The notes under the pieces: model-generated
What the model saw: the letters and a program-made list of their open reading frames with translations, nothing else
Database searches by the model: none
What the model was told of the DNA's origin: nothing
Position numbers and translations under genes: made by a program
From: Caldifarciminota bacterium
GTDB taxonomy: Bacteria > Hydrothermota > Hydrothermia > B15-G9 > WFZT01
Assembly: GCA_026986655.1 (NCBI GenBank)
Contig: JALSOD010000235.1
Span: 1-8,704 of the forward strand
Direction of reading: 5' to 3'
DNA: 8,704 nt
Part shown: positions 1-5,714 of the stretch, piece by piece
Layout of the letters: each line of letters opens with the position of its first letter
Position numbering within the stretch: the stretch's first letter is position 1

Positions 1-425
1 ATTCCCTCTTCCTCAAGCCCCAGGATTTTTATCATAGTTTTAAATATATCTGTCTCTGTGATGATCCCGACGAGTTTTTTCTGGTCGTTTAACACAGGTA
101 GATGGCCGATTCTGTATTTGTTCATCAAAATTGCAGCCTCTTCCAGAAGTGCATTCTCATTCACGGTAATCGGATTTCTCGTCATAACATCCTCAACTTT
201 CAACTTTAACAGAAGATATTGAATTTCATGCTGACTCAGAGTCGTTACCTTGGACGGCATCGCTTCTCTTAATGTATTTATTGTTACAATACCAACCAAT
301 TTATCGCCTTTCATCACAGGGAGGGCACGGATCTTATTCTCCCTCATGGTTTTTTCCGCATCAATCACGAGTGTATCGGGTGTTACTGTTATGGGACTTG
401 GTGTCATAACATCTTTAACAAACAT
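1..425 (-). CDS. CBS-domain pair protein, AcuB-like (3' end outside window)
   Basis: My translation of the minus strand from the ATG at 425-423 gives 141 residues before the window ends, with no stop. Two CBS repeats are visible: residues about 1-56, starting MFVKDVMTPSPITV, and about 76-132, starting KVEDVMTRNPITV. Each repeat has the usual core of an LPV strand followed by LVGI(V/I)T. The linker between them (around residues 58-74, TTLSQHEIQYLLLKL) resembles that of AcuB-type CBS proteins, which commonly carry a C-terminal ACT domain; that part would lie outside the window, so the ACT domain is a prediction. CBS pairs bind adenine nucleotides and usually act as cytosolic energy or ligand sensors. 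CBS2 keeps the T-x-x-D nucleotide-site motif (TETD, 123-126), whereas CBS1 has TINT (48-51) without the Asp. The start is set by a strong AAGGAGG 7 nt upstream that overlaps the stop of the preceding gene, so it is the last visible gene of the operon. The exact regulatory target is unknown. Confidence 0.85.
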   Translation of the reverse strand, partial: MFVKDVMTPSPITVTPDTLVIDAEKTMRENKIRALPVMKGDKLVGIVTINTLREAMPSKVTTLSQHEIQYLLLKLKVEDVMTRNPITVNENALLEEAAILMNKYRIGHLPVLNDQKKLVGIITETDIFKTMIKILGLEEEG

Positions 426-432
426 TTTTCTT

Positions 433-439
433 CCTCCTT
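433..439 (-). promoter_or_regulatory. Ribosome binding site of the CBS gene, overlapping the upstream stop codon
   Basis: The minus strand reads TAAGGAGG followed by AAGAAAA and the ATG at 425. The TAA is the stop of the PaaK-like gene (440-438), and its two A bases are part of the AAGGAGG Shine-Dalgarno sequence. The spacing of 7 nt is ideal and fixes the CBS protein start. The arrangement suggests translational coupling. Confidence 0.8.
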
Positions 440-1643
440 ATTTCCATTCTCTTTTGTCAATAATTTTCTTTTCTGATTTTAAACTATTTAAGCTAACGAA
501 TTCAAGCCTATCCACACGAACTCTGAGAACATCACGTAATTTCTCAAGCAGTTCATTACGAATTTTTTCAGCCTCTTCTAAATTTTTGGCTTCTACTTTC
601 AAAAACAGGTAGTCACGCTCGGCCTCTCTCGTTACTTCAGCGACAAAATCACCCAGATTTTCATATCTTTTCAAGACCCCCTGAATTTGACCAGGGTGAA
701 CAAACATGCCACGCACCTTTACCGCATCTCCAATTCTTCCCATAAAGCCAGCAATTCTCTCAGTCTCCCTGCCGCATTTACATTTTTCGGGCAGTAACTT
801 TGATAGATCTCCGGTACCAAACCTTATAAGTGGATACGTTTTATTAAATAGTGTGACCACAACCTCGCCTACCTCACCAGGGGAAAGGGCTTTTCCTGTT
901 GTAGGATCAACGATTTCAAGTATGATGTTTTCTATTACATGCATGCCCTCCCTGTACTCACATTCAAAGGCGATCGCTCCCACATCTGCGGTCCCGTATC
1001 CCTGAAACGCTTTAATGCCATTCTCTTCAAATATTTGTCTTTGAGAGGGAGTAAATGGCTCGGCTGTAACAAATGCCTTTTTTATCGAAAATTTTGTGCC
1101 AAGCTCCTTAGATTTCTTTAAAAGTGTCATCAAAAAACTTGGTGTTCCTATAAAGCCAGTTACACCAAGGTCATTTATAATTCTGACCTGGAGTTCGGTA
1201 TTCCCTACGCCGGTGGGAACAACAGTTGCACCAATTGCTCTAAGGCCTTCGTCAAACATGATTCCAGCTGGTGATAAGTGATAGGAAAAAGTGTTAATAA
1301 CCACATCCTTTGCGGTAAATCCCGCAGCCTTGAGAGGTTCTTTCCAGTTCCAGTAATCTTCTTCTTCACCCTGTGGATCATAGATTGGACCTGGAGATTG
1401 AAATATTCTTTTCAAGGATGATGGTGGTACCGCAAGAAGTCCTCCAAAGGGTGGATCCTGAGCCTGGATCTCAACCAGATTGTCCTTTCTGATAACGGGA
1501 ATCTTTTGAAGGTCCTCAATACTTCTTATATCAGAAGGAGAGAGTCCAGCTTCATCCATTCTCCTTTTGAATGCTGGTGAATTTTTATACGCAAAATCAA
1601 TAATCTCCCTGAGCTTCCTTTCTCTTTTTGATCTTAAGTCCAC
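438..1643 (-). CDS. Phenylacetate-CoA ligase (PaaK)-family protein with altered ATP loop
   Basis: This is a 401-residue cytosolic protein of the PaaK branch of adenylate-forming enzymes (typical PaaK is about 430 residues), which form acyl-AMP and then acyl-CoA from a carboxylate, ATP and CoA. Family features seen: N-terminal helix with FAYKNSPAF (17-25), IPVIRKDNL (48-56), GATVVPTGVGNTE (138-150), YGTADVG (216-222, in the place of the A5 YG-x-TE motif), RFGTGDL (274-280, A7), CKCGRETERI (288-297), GRIGDAVKVRG (302-312, A8), and a C-terminal SEKKIIDKR (390-397) that could supply the A10 lysine. The Gly/Thr-rich A3 phosphate-binding loop (SSGTTG-x-P in PaaK) is replaced by QSPGPIYDPQG (82-92). 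I recall a PaaK subfamily with this SPGPIY-type loop, so it is probably a stable variant and not a mutation. The start is GTG, supported by AAGGGGGT 4 nt upstream; no ATG fits. It begins 10 nt after livF. The substrate is unknown: it may be an active ligase with unusual ATP binding, or a non-catalytic partner. Confidence 0.85.
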   Translation of the reverse strand: MDLRSKRERKLREIIDFAYKNSPAFKRRMDEAGLSPSDIRSIEDLQKIPVIRKDNLVEIQAQDPPFGGLLAVPPSSLKRIFQSPGPIYDPQGEEEDYWNWKEPLKAAGFTAKDVVINTFSYHLSPAGIMFDEGLRAIGATVVPTGVGNTELQVRIINDLGVTGFIGTPSFLMTLLKKSKELGTKFSIKKAFVTAEPFTPSQRQIFEENGIKAFQGYGTADVGAIAFECEYREGMHVIENIILEIVDPTTGKALSPGEVGEVVVTLFNKTYPLIRFGTGDLSKLLPEKCKCGRETERIAGFMGRIGDAVKVRGMFVHPGQIQGVLKRYENLGDFVAEVTREAERDYLFLKVEAKNLEEAEKIRNELLEKLRDVLRVRVDRLEFVSLNSLKSEKKIIDKREWK

Positions 1644-1647
1644 TTTT

Positions 1648-1655
1648 ACCCCCTT
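1648..1655 (-). promoter_or_regulatory. Ribosome binding site supporting a GTG start of the PaaK-like gene
   Basis: The minus strand reads TAAGGGGGT, then AAAA, then GTG (1643-1641). AAGGGGGT differs by one base from AAGGAGGT. It overlaps the TAA stop of the livF-type gene (1656-1654), so the two genes are probably translationally coupled. This site decides the GTG start. Confidence 0.65.
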
Positions 1656-2448
1656 ATGTAAGCCATCTCTTTCTTCTCTTGTAGTGCTTAACTTCTCTGA
1701 AGCTCTTTTTCTTACCGACTTCTGTTAAACCGAGATAGAATTCTTTGACATCTGGATTTTCCTTCAATTTATCTGCGGGCCCATCCATTACTATTCTTCC
1801 ATTTTCCATAATGTATCCATAAGATGCAATGTTAAGAGCCGCCATTGCGTTTTGCTCCACAATGAGAATTCCAACTCCTTCCTCTTTGTTAATTCTCTGA
1901 ATTATGTCAAAGATTTCCTTAACAAGTAACGGTGCAAGCCCGAGGGAAGGTTCGTCGAGTAGCATGAGTTTAGGACGTGCCATAAGAGCCCTGCCAATCG
2001 CAAGCATCTGCTGTTCCCCACCGGAGAGGTACCCTGCGACCCTATGTCTTAGTTCTTTAAGACGCGGAAAATATGAATACACCATCTCCATATCTCTTCT
2101 AACATTTTTCTTGTCCCTGCGGGTGTAAGCCCCGGCTCTTAGATTCTCTTCAACTGTCAGATGTTCGAAAACTCTTCTACCCTCCATAACCTGGAAGATG
2201 CCCATTCGTACGATTTCTTCGGCGGATTTTTTATCAATCCTTTCTCCATTAAATTCTATTGAACCGTCTGTTACTTCGCCGTCTTCCTCTTTAAGAAGCC
2301 CGGAGATCGCTTTAAGTGTTGTGGTTTTACCTGCACCGTTGGCGCCTAAAAGGGCTCTAATGTCTCCATCGGGTACTTCGAGGGAAACACCTTTGAGAAC
2401 CAGAATTACCTGGTTGTATATAACTTCGATATTATTAAGGACAAGCAT
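1654..2448 (-). CDS. livF: Liv-type ABC importer ATPase (LivF) with basic C-terminal tail
   Basis: One of the two cytosolic ATPases that power a branched-chain-amino-acid-type importer; it pairs with the LivG-type ATPase at 8410. In its 264 residues: Walker A GANGAGKTT (35-43), Q-loop Gln86 in IFQVMEGRRVFEHLTVEENL (LivF-like), ABC signature LSGGEQQ (141-147), Walker B LMLLDEP with Glu166 (161-167), and LIVEQNA (195-201), where Gln stands at the usual H-loop His, as is normal for LivF. The nucleotide-binding core ends with FYLGL near residue 241. LivF proteins are usually about 235 residues, so the following 23 residues, ending in KHYKRRKRWLT, form an extra, strongly basic tail. I recall similar tails in liv clusters that contain CoA ligases. 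The ATG start matches the family N-terminus (MLVLNNIEVIYNQ), but no convincing Shine-Dalgarno sequence lies upstream, only an A/T-rich stretch after a hairpin. It follows the binding-protein gene by 48 nt. Confidence 0.95.
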   Translation of the reverse strand: MLVLNNIEVIYNQVILVLKGVSLEVPDGDIRALLGANGAGKTTTLKAISGLLKEEDGEVTDGSIEFNGERIDKKSAEEIVRMGIFQVMEGRRVFEHLTVEENLRAGAYTRRDKKNVRRDMEMVYSYFPRLKELRHRVAGYLSGGEQQMLAIGRALMARPKLMLLDEPSLGLAPLLVKEIFDIIQRINKEEGVGILIVEQNAMAALNIASYGYIMENGRIVMDGPADKLKENPDVKEFYLGLTEVGKKKSFREVKHYKRRKRWLT

Positions 2449-2454
2449 GATAAT

Positions 2455-2487
2455 AAAAATTCAGGGGGAGGGGCTACTGCCCCTCCC
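2455..2487 (-). terminator. Hairpin plus T-run between binding protein and livF (partial terminator or processing signal)
   Basis: On the minus strand GGGAGGGGC (2487-2479) and GCCCCTCCC (2474-2466) form a perfect 9-bp, nearly all G:C stem with a 4-nt loop, followed by CCTGAA and then TTTTT (2459-2455). It starts 9 nt after the binding-protein stop and fills most of the 48-nt gap to livF. The 6-nt offset between stem and T-run is not ideal for an intrinsic terminator, so it may act as a leaky terminator or as an mRNA 3'-end stabiliser. Either would keep the binding protein expressed above the downstream genes. Function is inferred; the structure is seen directly. Confidence 0.6.
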
Positions 2488-2496
2488 ATCAAATTC

Positions 2497-3735
2497 TTAT
2501 TCTCCCTTTTTCTCCCACTCTGGCACAGGTGGGACGTCGAACCAATCCGTTGCCGCTACGAGATTCCCATTCTTAATCGTAACCAATCTAATTCCTTTTG
2601 CTCCTCTGTGGTCATTAGGACTGTATGAGATCGGGGTTGTAAGGCCTTTGGTGTCAAAATTCTTCATGGATTCAAAAGCCCTGTAAACATCGGGTCCCTT
2701 AACTTTCTTGTAGTTTCCGTTCTTTGCTTTAAGTGCCATTTCAACTGCATGAATCATCACCATTGCATTAACCATCCCGGTGATATACTGTGGATCTCTA
2801 TACTTTATGTTCGGATGATATTTCGCATTGAGCATCTTCGCAAATTTTATTCCCTCAGAGTTATCGGACCAGATTCCAAACGGCATGGCGCCAAGATAAC
2901 CTTCTGCTGCGTCCCCTGCAAGTTCTGCAAGTTTCTTTCCACTGCTCCAGAAATTGCCGGTGAAGACAACATTGCTCATCCCAAGTTTCTTTGCATCCTT
3001 CAGGATTGTACTGGTGGCCATGAATGTTTCCTGAATGAACACGAAATCAGCCTTTTTCTCCTTTATACGGAGAAGCTGAGAAGTAGCCTCAAGGGCACGG
3101 AGACTGACCTGCTCAATGTCAACCAGGTCGATTCCAAGTTCTTTTGCATACTCTTTTGCAGGTTTGATTGGTGCTCTTCCATAGCCTGTGTCATTGTAAA
3201 TCAGGGCCATTCTAAGAGGTCTATTCTTATTCCAGTGGTCTTTCATGTATTTCATCACAGCCCTGACATGGTCAGCATAGGTTGTGACGGCAAGGAAGTT
3301 CCATTTTGGGGGCCAGACAAGGTGCTGAGAGAATGAAGCGGAAATGTAAGGGATTTTGTCTCTAACGACTTTTTCTTTTAGAGCCTCTGAGTCTCCGGTT
3401 CCCCAACCGATGATAGCTACAACATGATCCTGTTTGACATATTTCGCATATGTTGAGATTGCCTGAGGAATTTTGTACTGGTAGTCAGTCCAGATGAGTT
3501 TGATCTTTACACCATTTCCGATCCCTCCCTTTTCATTGATGTATCTGACGTAATCTCTTACTCCATCAGCATATTGGCTACCAACGTCACCAGTAGGACC
3601 GGTGATATCGAAGAATGCCCCTATTTTAATCTCTTTTTTCGCCTCCGCCTTACCCGGAGTGAAGACCATACCCATGGCCACAATGGCCACCATCACCAGG
3701 GGATACATAACCCCCTTTATCCATTTATACATCAT
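2497..3735 (-). CDS. Periplasmic substrate-binding protein of a Liv/HAAT-type ABC importer
   Basis: A 412-residue type I periplasmic binding protein (Peripla_BP_6/LivK-like family), which captures the substrate outside the inner membrane and delivers it to LivHM. Residues 1-32 are a Sec signal peptide: basic MMYKWIKG, a hydrophobic stretch at about 9-26, and a signal peptidase I site AEA|KK at 30-32. There is no lipobox Cys, so it should be soluble in the periplasm. The mature protein starts with the family's KEIKIGAFFDITGPTGDVG (34-52), followed by YADGVRDYVRYINEKGGIGNG (55-75), which matches the usual 'DYVNxxGGI' strand-helix region, and ALIYNDTGYGR (177-187). Ligand cannot be read from sequence; the CoA ligases next door favour an organic acid over an amino acid. 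Translation is probably strong: AAAGGAGGT lies 5 nt upstream of the first of two adjacent ATG codons (3735 or 3732). The gene follows livM by 23 nt, and a hairpin follows its stop. I leave the symbol blank because livK implies a leucine ligand. Confidence 0.93.
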   Translation of the reverse strand: MMYKWIKGVMYPLVMVAIVAMGMVFTPGKAEAKKEIKIGAFFDITGPTGDVGSQYADGVRDYVRYINEKGGIGNGVKIKLIWTDYQYKIPQAISTYAKYVKQDHVVAIIGWGTGDSEALKEKVVRDKIPYISASFSQHLVWPPKWNFLAVTTYADHVRAVMKYMKDHWNKNRPLRMALIYNDTGYGRAPIKPAKEYAKELGIDLVDIEQVSLRALEATSQLLRIKEKKADFVFIQETFMATSTILKDAKKLGMSNVVFTGNFWSSGKKLAELAGDAAEGYLGAMPFGIWSDNSEGIKFAKMLNAKYHPNIKYRDPQYITGMVNAMVMIHAVEMALKAKNGNYKKVKGPDVYRAFESMKNFDTKGLTTPISYSPNDHRGAKGIRLVTIKNGNLVAATDWFDVPPVPEWEKKGE

Positions 3736-3740
3736 AGCAC

Positions 3741-3749
3741 ACCTCCTTT
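3741..3749 (-). promoter_or_regulatory. Strong ribosome binding site of the binding-protein gene
   Basis: The minus strand reads AAAGGAGGT followed by GTGCT and ATGATG. This is the best Shine-Dalgarno match in the window, in keeping with the high protein level a periplasmic binding protein needs relative to its membrane partners. The first ATG (3735) is at the better spacing. Confidence 0.75.
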
Positions 3750-3758
3750 TAAGTTAGC

Positions 3759-4811
3759 TTAATAAGAAAACGGCCATAATTTCCAATAGGCCTTAATCAT
3801 CTGCCATCTGTGGTTGAGCCCGTCTGGCTCATAAATCAAAAAGAGAATAATCGTCAGGCCAAAGACAACGTCTCTCATTGCTGAAAAGAAATTCCCAATT
3901 GAGGGATAAACACCGGATAAGGCGTCGGCAATAAGGCGCAAGATTTCAGGTAAAAGAACCATGAAAATGGCGCCAAAGATAGAGCCGAGAACACTTCCCA
4001 CACCACCGATTATGATCATGGCAAGATAATCTACCGATACACTGAGTGTGAAGTGCTCAGGGGTGATGATTGTTACATAATGAGCCCAGAGTGAACCTGC
4101 TATTCCTGCATAAAATGAACTTACAAAGAATGCGAGGAGTTTGTACTTATAAAGGTTTATTCCGATAATTTCAGCCGCAAGGTCATTGTCCCTCACAGCC
4201 ATAAACGCTCGCCCCACCCTTGTTCGCTGGAGATTTTTTGCAAAAGTGGTGGCAAGGACGGCAAAGAATATTGTGATGAAATAATACTTTTTGTCGGTGT
4301 CAAATGAGATCCCAAATAGAGTGGGAGGATTGACCGGAAGACCTGAGGTCCCCTTTGTTAAGCTTGACCAGTGAATCATAACAAAGTTGATGATTACCTG
4401 TGCCGCCAGAGTTGCAATTGCAAGGTAGAGACCCTTGACACGGAGCGAAGGAATACCAAAGATCAAGCCCACAAATGCTGTGAATAGACCTGCAAGGGGC
4501 AGGGCAAGCCAGAATGAGAGATGTAGTCTCATCACAAGAAGTGCCGATGTGTATGCACCAACCCCGATGAATGCACCGTGACCAAGTGAAATCTGTCCTG
4601 CAAATCCTGTCAGGATATTCAAGCCAAGGGCACCAATAACGGCAATTCCAATAAGGTTGGCGAGTGAAAGCATGTAATAGTTAGCGATGAACGGGAAGAC
4701 AAGTAGAAACACGAAGAAAACACCCACCCAGAATTTCAGGAACTTTGTCCTGAACAACGCCATATCCTGTTTATAGGTCGTATTAAAGGTTCCACATGGT
4801 AATCTATACAT
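3759..4811 (-). CDS. livM: Liv-type ABC importer permease LivM
   Basis: Inner-membrane permease subunit that forms the transport channel with LivH. The 350-residue protein is highly hydrophobic, with membrane segments roughly at 27-46, 50-68, 84-118, 126-146, 176-192, 222-246, 262-290 and 312-328. Family landmarks: LGLNILTGFAGQISLGHGAF (62-81), SLRVKGLYLAIATLA (122-136), the cytosolic ATPase-contact loop RVGRAFMAVRDNDLAAEIIG (198-217), and IIIGGVGSVLGSIFGA (266-281). It starts 2 nt after the TAG stop of livH, so the two permeases are surely co-translated. The ATG at 4811 has a moderate GAGAGGG 7 nt upstream (inside the end of livH). It gives a 16-residue polar lead (MYRLPCGTFNTTYKQD) not usual in the family. 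An alternative ATG at 4763 would start MALFRTKFLKFW and look more typical, but has a poor ribosome site. Confidence 0.95.
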   Translation of the reverse strand: MYRLPCGTFNTTYKQDMALFRTKFLKFWVGVFFVFLLVFPFIANYYMLSLANLIGIAVIGALGLNILTGFAGQISLGHGAFIGVGAYTSALLVMRLHLSFWLALPLAGLFTAFVGLIFGIPSLRVKGLYLAIATLAAQVIINFVMIHWSSLTKGTSGLPVNPPTLFGISFDTDKKYYFITIFFAVLATTFAKNLQRTRVGRAFMAVRDNDLAAEIIGINLYKYKLLAFFVSSFYAGIAGSLWAHYVTIITPEHFTLSVSVDYLAMIIIGGVGSVLGSIFGAIFMVLLPEILRLIADALSGVYPSIGNFFSAMRDVVFGLTIILFLIYEPDGLNHRWQMIKAYWKLWPFSY

Positions 4812-4813
4812 GG

Positions 4814-5698
4814 CTATACCCTCTCAATCCTTTCAAGTCCAAAGAGACCATAAGGCTTGATCATTAGGATAATTACAAGGACGACAAATGCAGCAACCTC
4901 TCTCACTCCTCCACCGAAGTAAGGGTCAAGATAGCCACTGGCAAGGTTCTCTATAATTCCAATCGTAAATCCACCAACAATTGCCCCGGGGATTGAGTCT
5001 AAACCTCCAAGTATTACGACAGGGAAAACTCTCAATCCGAAATTCGCGACAGAGATATTAATCCCATTGATGTTTCCAAGGAGCACGCCGCCAACTGCGG
5101 CGACTACGGCAGCGACAGCCCATGCCATTGCAAAAACCTTCTTTACAGATATTCCCATTGATAGGGCGGCTGTCTGGTCGTCTGCAGTGGCACGCATGGC
5201 AATTCCAATATCTGTGTATTTAAAGAATAGGGTGAAAATAACAAGAAATATCACAGACAGAATGAGTGACCATAAATACACCTGTGATATTCTTACAAAT
5301 CCAATTTTTATCGGAGTTTCCGAGAAAATCTGAGGGAAAACGCGAGTTTCCGTACCCCAGAGAATTATTACAAGTCCGCGAAGGAACACAGAGAGTCCGA
5401 TAGTCAACATTATGACGGAAAGAATGGGCTCACCAATCATTGGTCTTAAAAACAATTTCTCAATGGCAAATCCAAGAAACACCGCAAAGATAAGAGTTAT
5501 GATGAATGATAGTAAGAATGGGATATGCAGGGATACGGTCAACCACAATGCCATGTAAGCTCCAATCAAAACAAGTTCACCCTGGGCAAAATTAATCACA
5601 CTTGAAGATTTGTAAATCAGGACGAATCCCAGGGCCACCATCGCATAAACACTTCCAAGAACCAACCCTGTTACAATAAGCTGGATGAAATACTGCAA
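4814..5698 (-). CDS. livH: Liv-type ABC importer permease LivH
   Basis: Inner-membrane permease subunit, partner of LivM. The 294 residues have the usual length and family pattern: GLVLGSVYAMVALGFVLIYK (11-30), SSVINFAQGELVLIGAYMA (32-50), the cytosolic coupling loop around AMRATADDQTAALSMGI (167-183), FPVVILGGLDSIPGAIVGG (225-243), and a C-terminal MIKPYGLFGLERIERV. About eight hydrophobic segments are visible (approximately 5-28, 42-56, 60-80, 92-114, 140-160, 188-210, 222-250, 266-280). The start codon is TTG (5698-5696); AGGGAGGT six nt upstream and the match to the family N-terminus (MQYFIQLIVTGLVLGS) support it. It lies 16 nt after the acyl-CoA synthetase gene and 2 nt before livM. The substrate cannot be inferred from the permease alone. 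Confidence 0.96.
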   Translation of the reverse strand: MQYFIQLIVTGLVLGSVYAMVALGFVLIYKSSSVINFAQGELVLIGAYMALWLTVSLHIPFLLSFIITLIFAVFLGFAIEKLFLRPMIGEPILSVIMLTIGLSVFLRGLVIILWGTETRVFPQIFSETPIKIGFVRISQVYLWSLILSVIFLVIFTLFFKYTDIGIAMRATADDQTAALSMGISVKKVFAMAWAVAAVVAAVGGVLLGNINGINISVANFGLRVFPVVILGGLDSIPGAIVGGFTIGIIENLASGYLDPYFGGGVREVAAFVVLVIILMIKPYGLFGLERIERV

Positions 5699-5704
5699 GG
5701 TTTA

Positions 5705-5712
5705 ACCTCCCT
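5705..5712 (-). promoter_or_regulatory. Ribosome binding site that decides the TTG start of livH
   Basis: The minus strand reads TAGGGAGGT, then TTAAACC's last six bases, then TTG (5698-5696). The AGGGAGGT match at 6-nt spacing leaves TTG as the only well-placed start, and the resulting N-terminus fits LivH proteins. Confidence 0.7.
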
Positions 5713-5714
5713 AT

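Noticed and set aside
250..612. Plus-strand open frame of 120 codons over the CBS and PaaK-like genes
   Set aside because: Antisense shadow of two well-supported genes; serine-rich translation with no domain.
2407..2489. Possible leader peptide (27 codons) starting at the ATG inside the livK-livF hairpin and overlapping livF out of frame
   Set aside because: No ribosome binding site, the start is inside a stable stem, and the peptide (MGGAVAPPPEF...) has no regulatory codon run.
2198..3336. Long plus-strand open frames antisense to livF and the binding-protein gene
   Set aside because: Both are shadows of strongly conserved minus-strand genes, with low-complexity or Cys/His-scattered translations and no ribosome binding sites.
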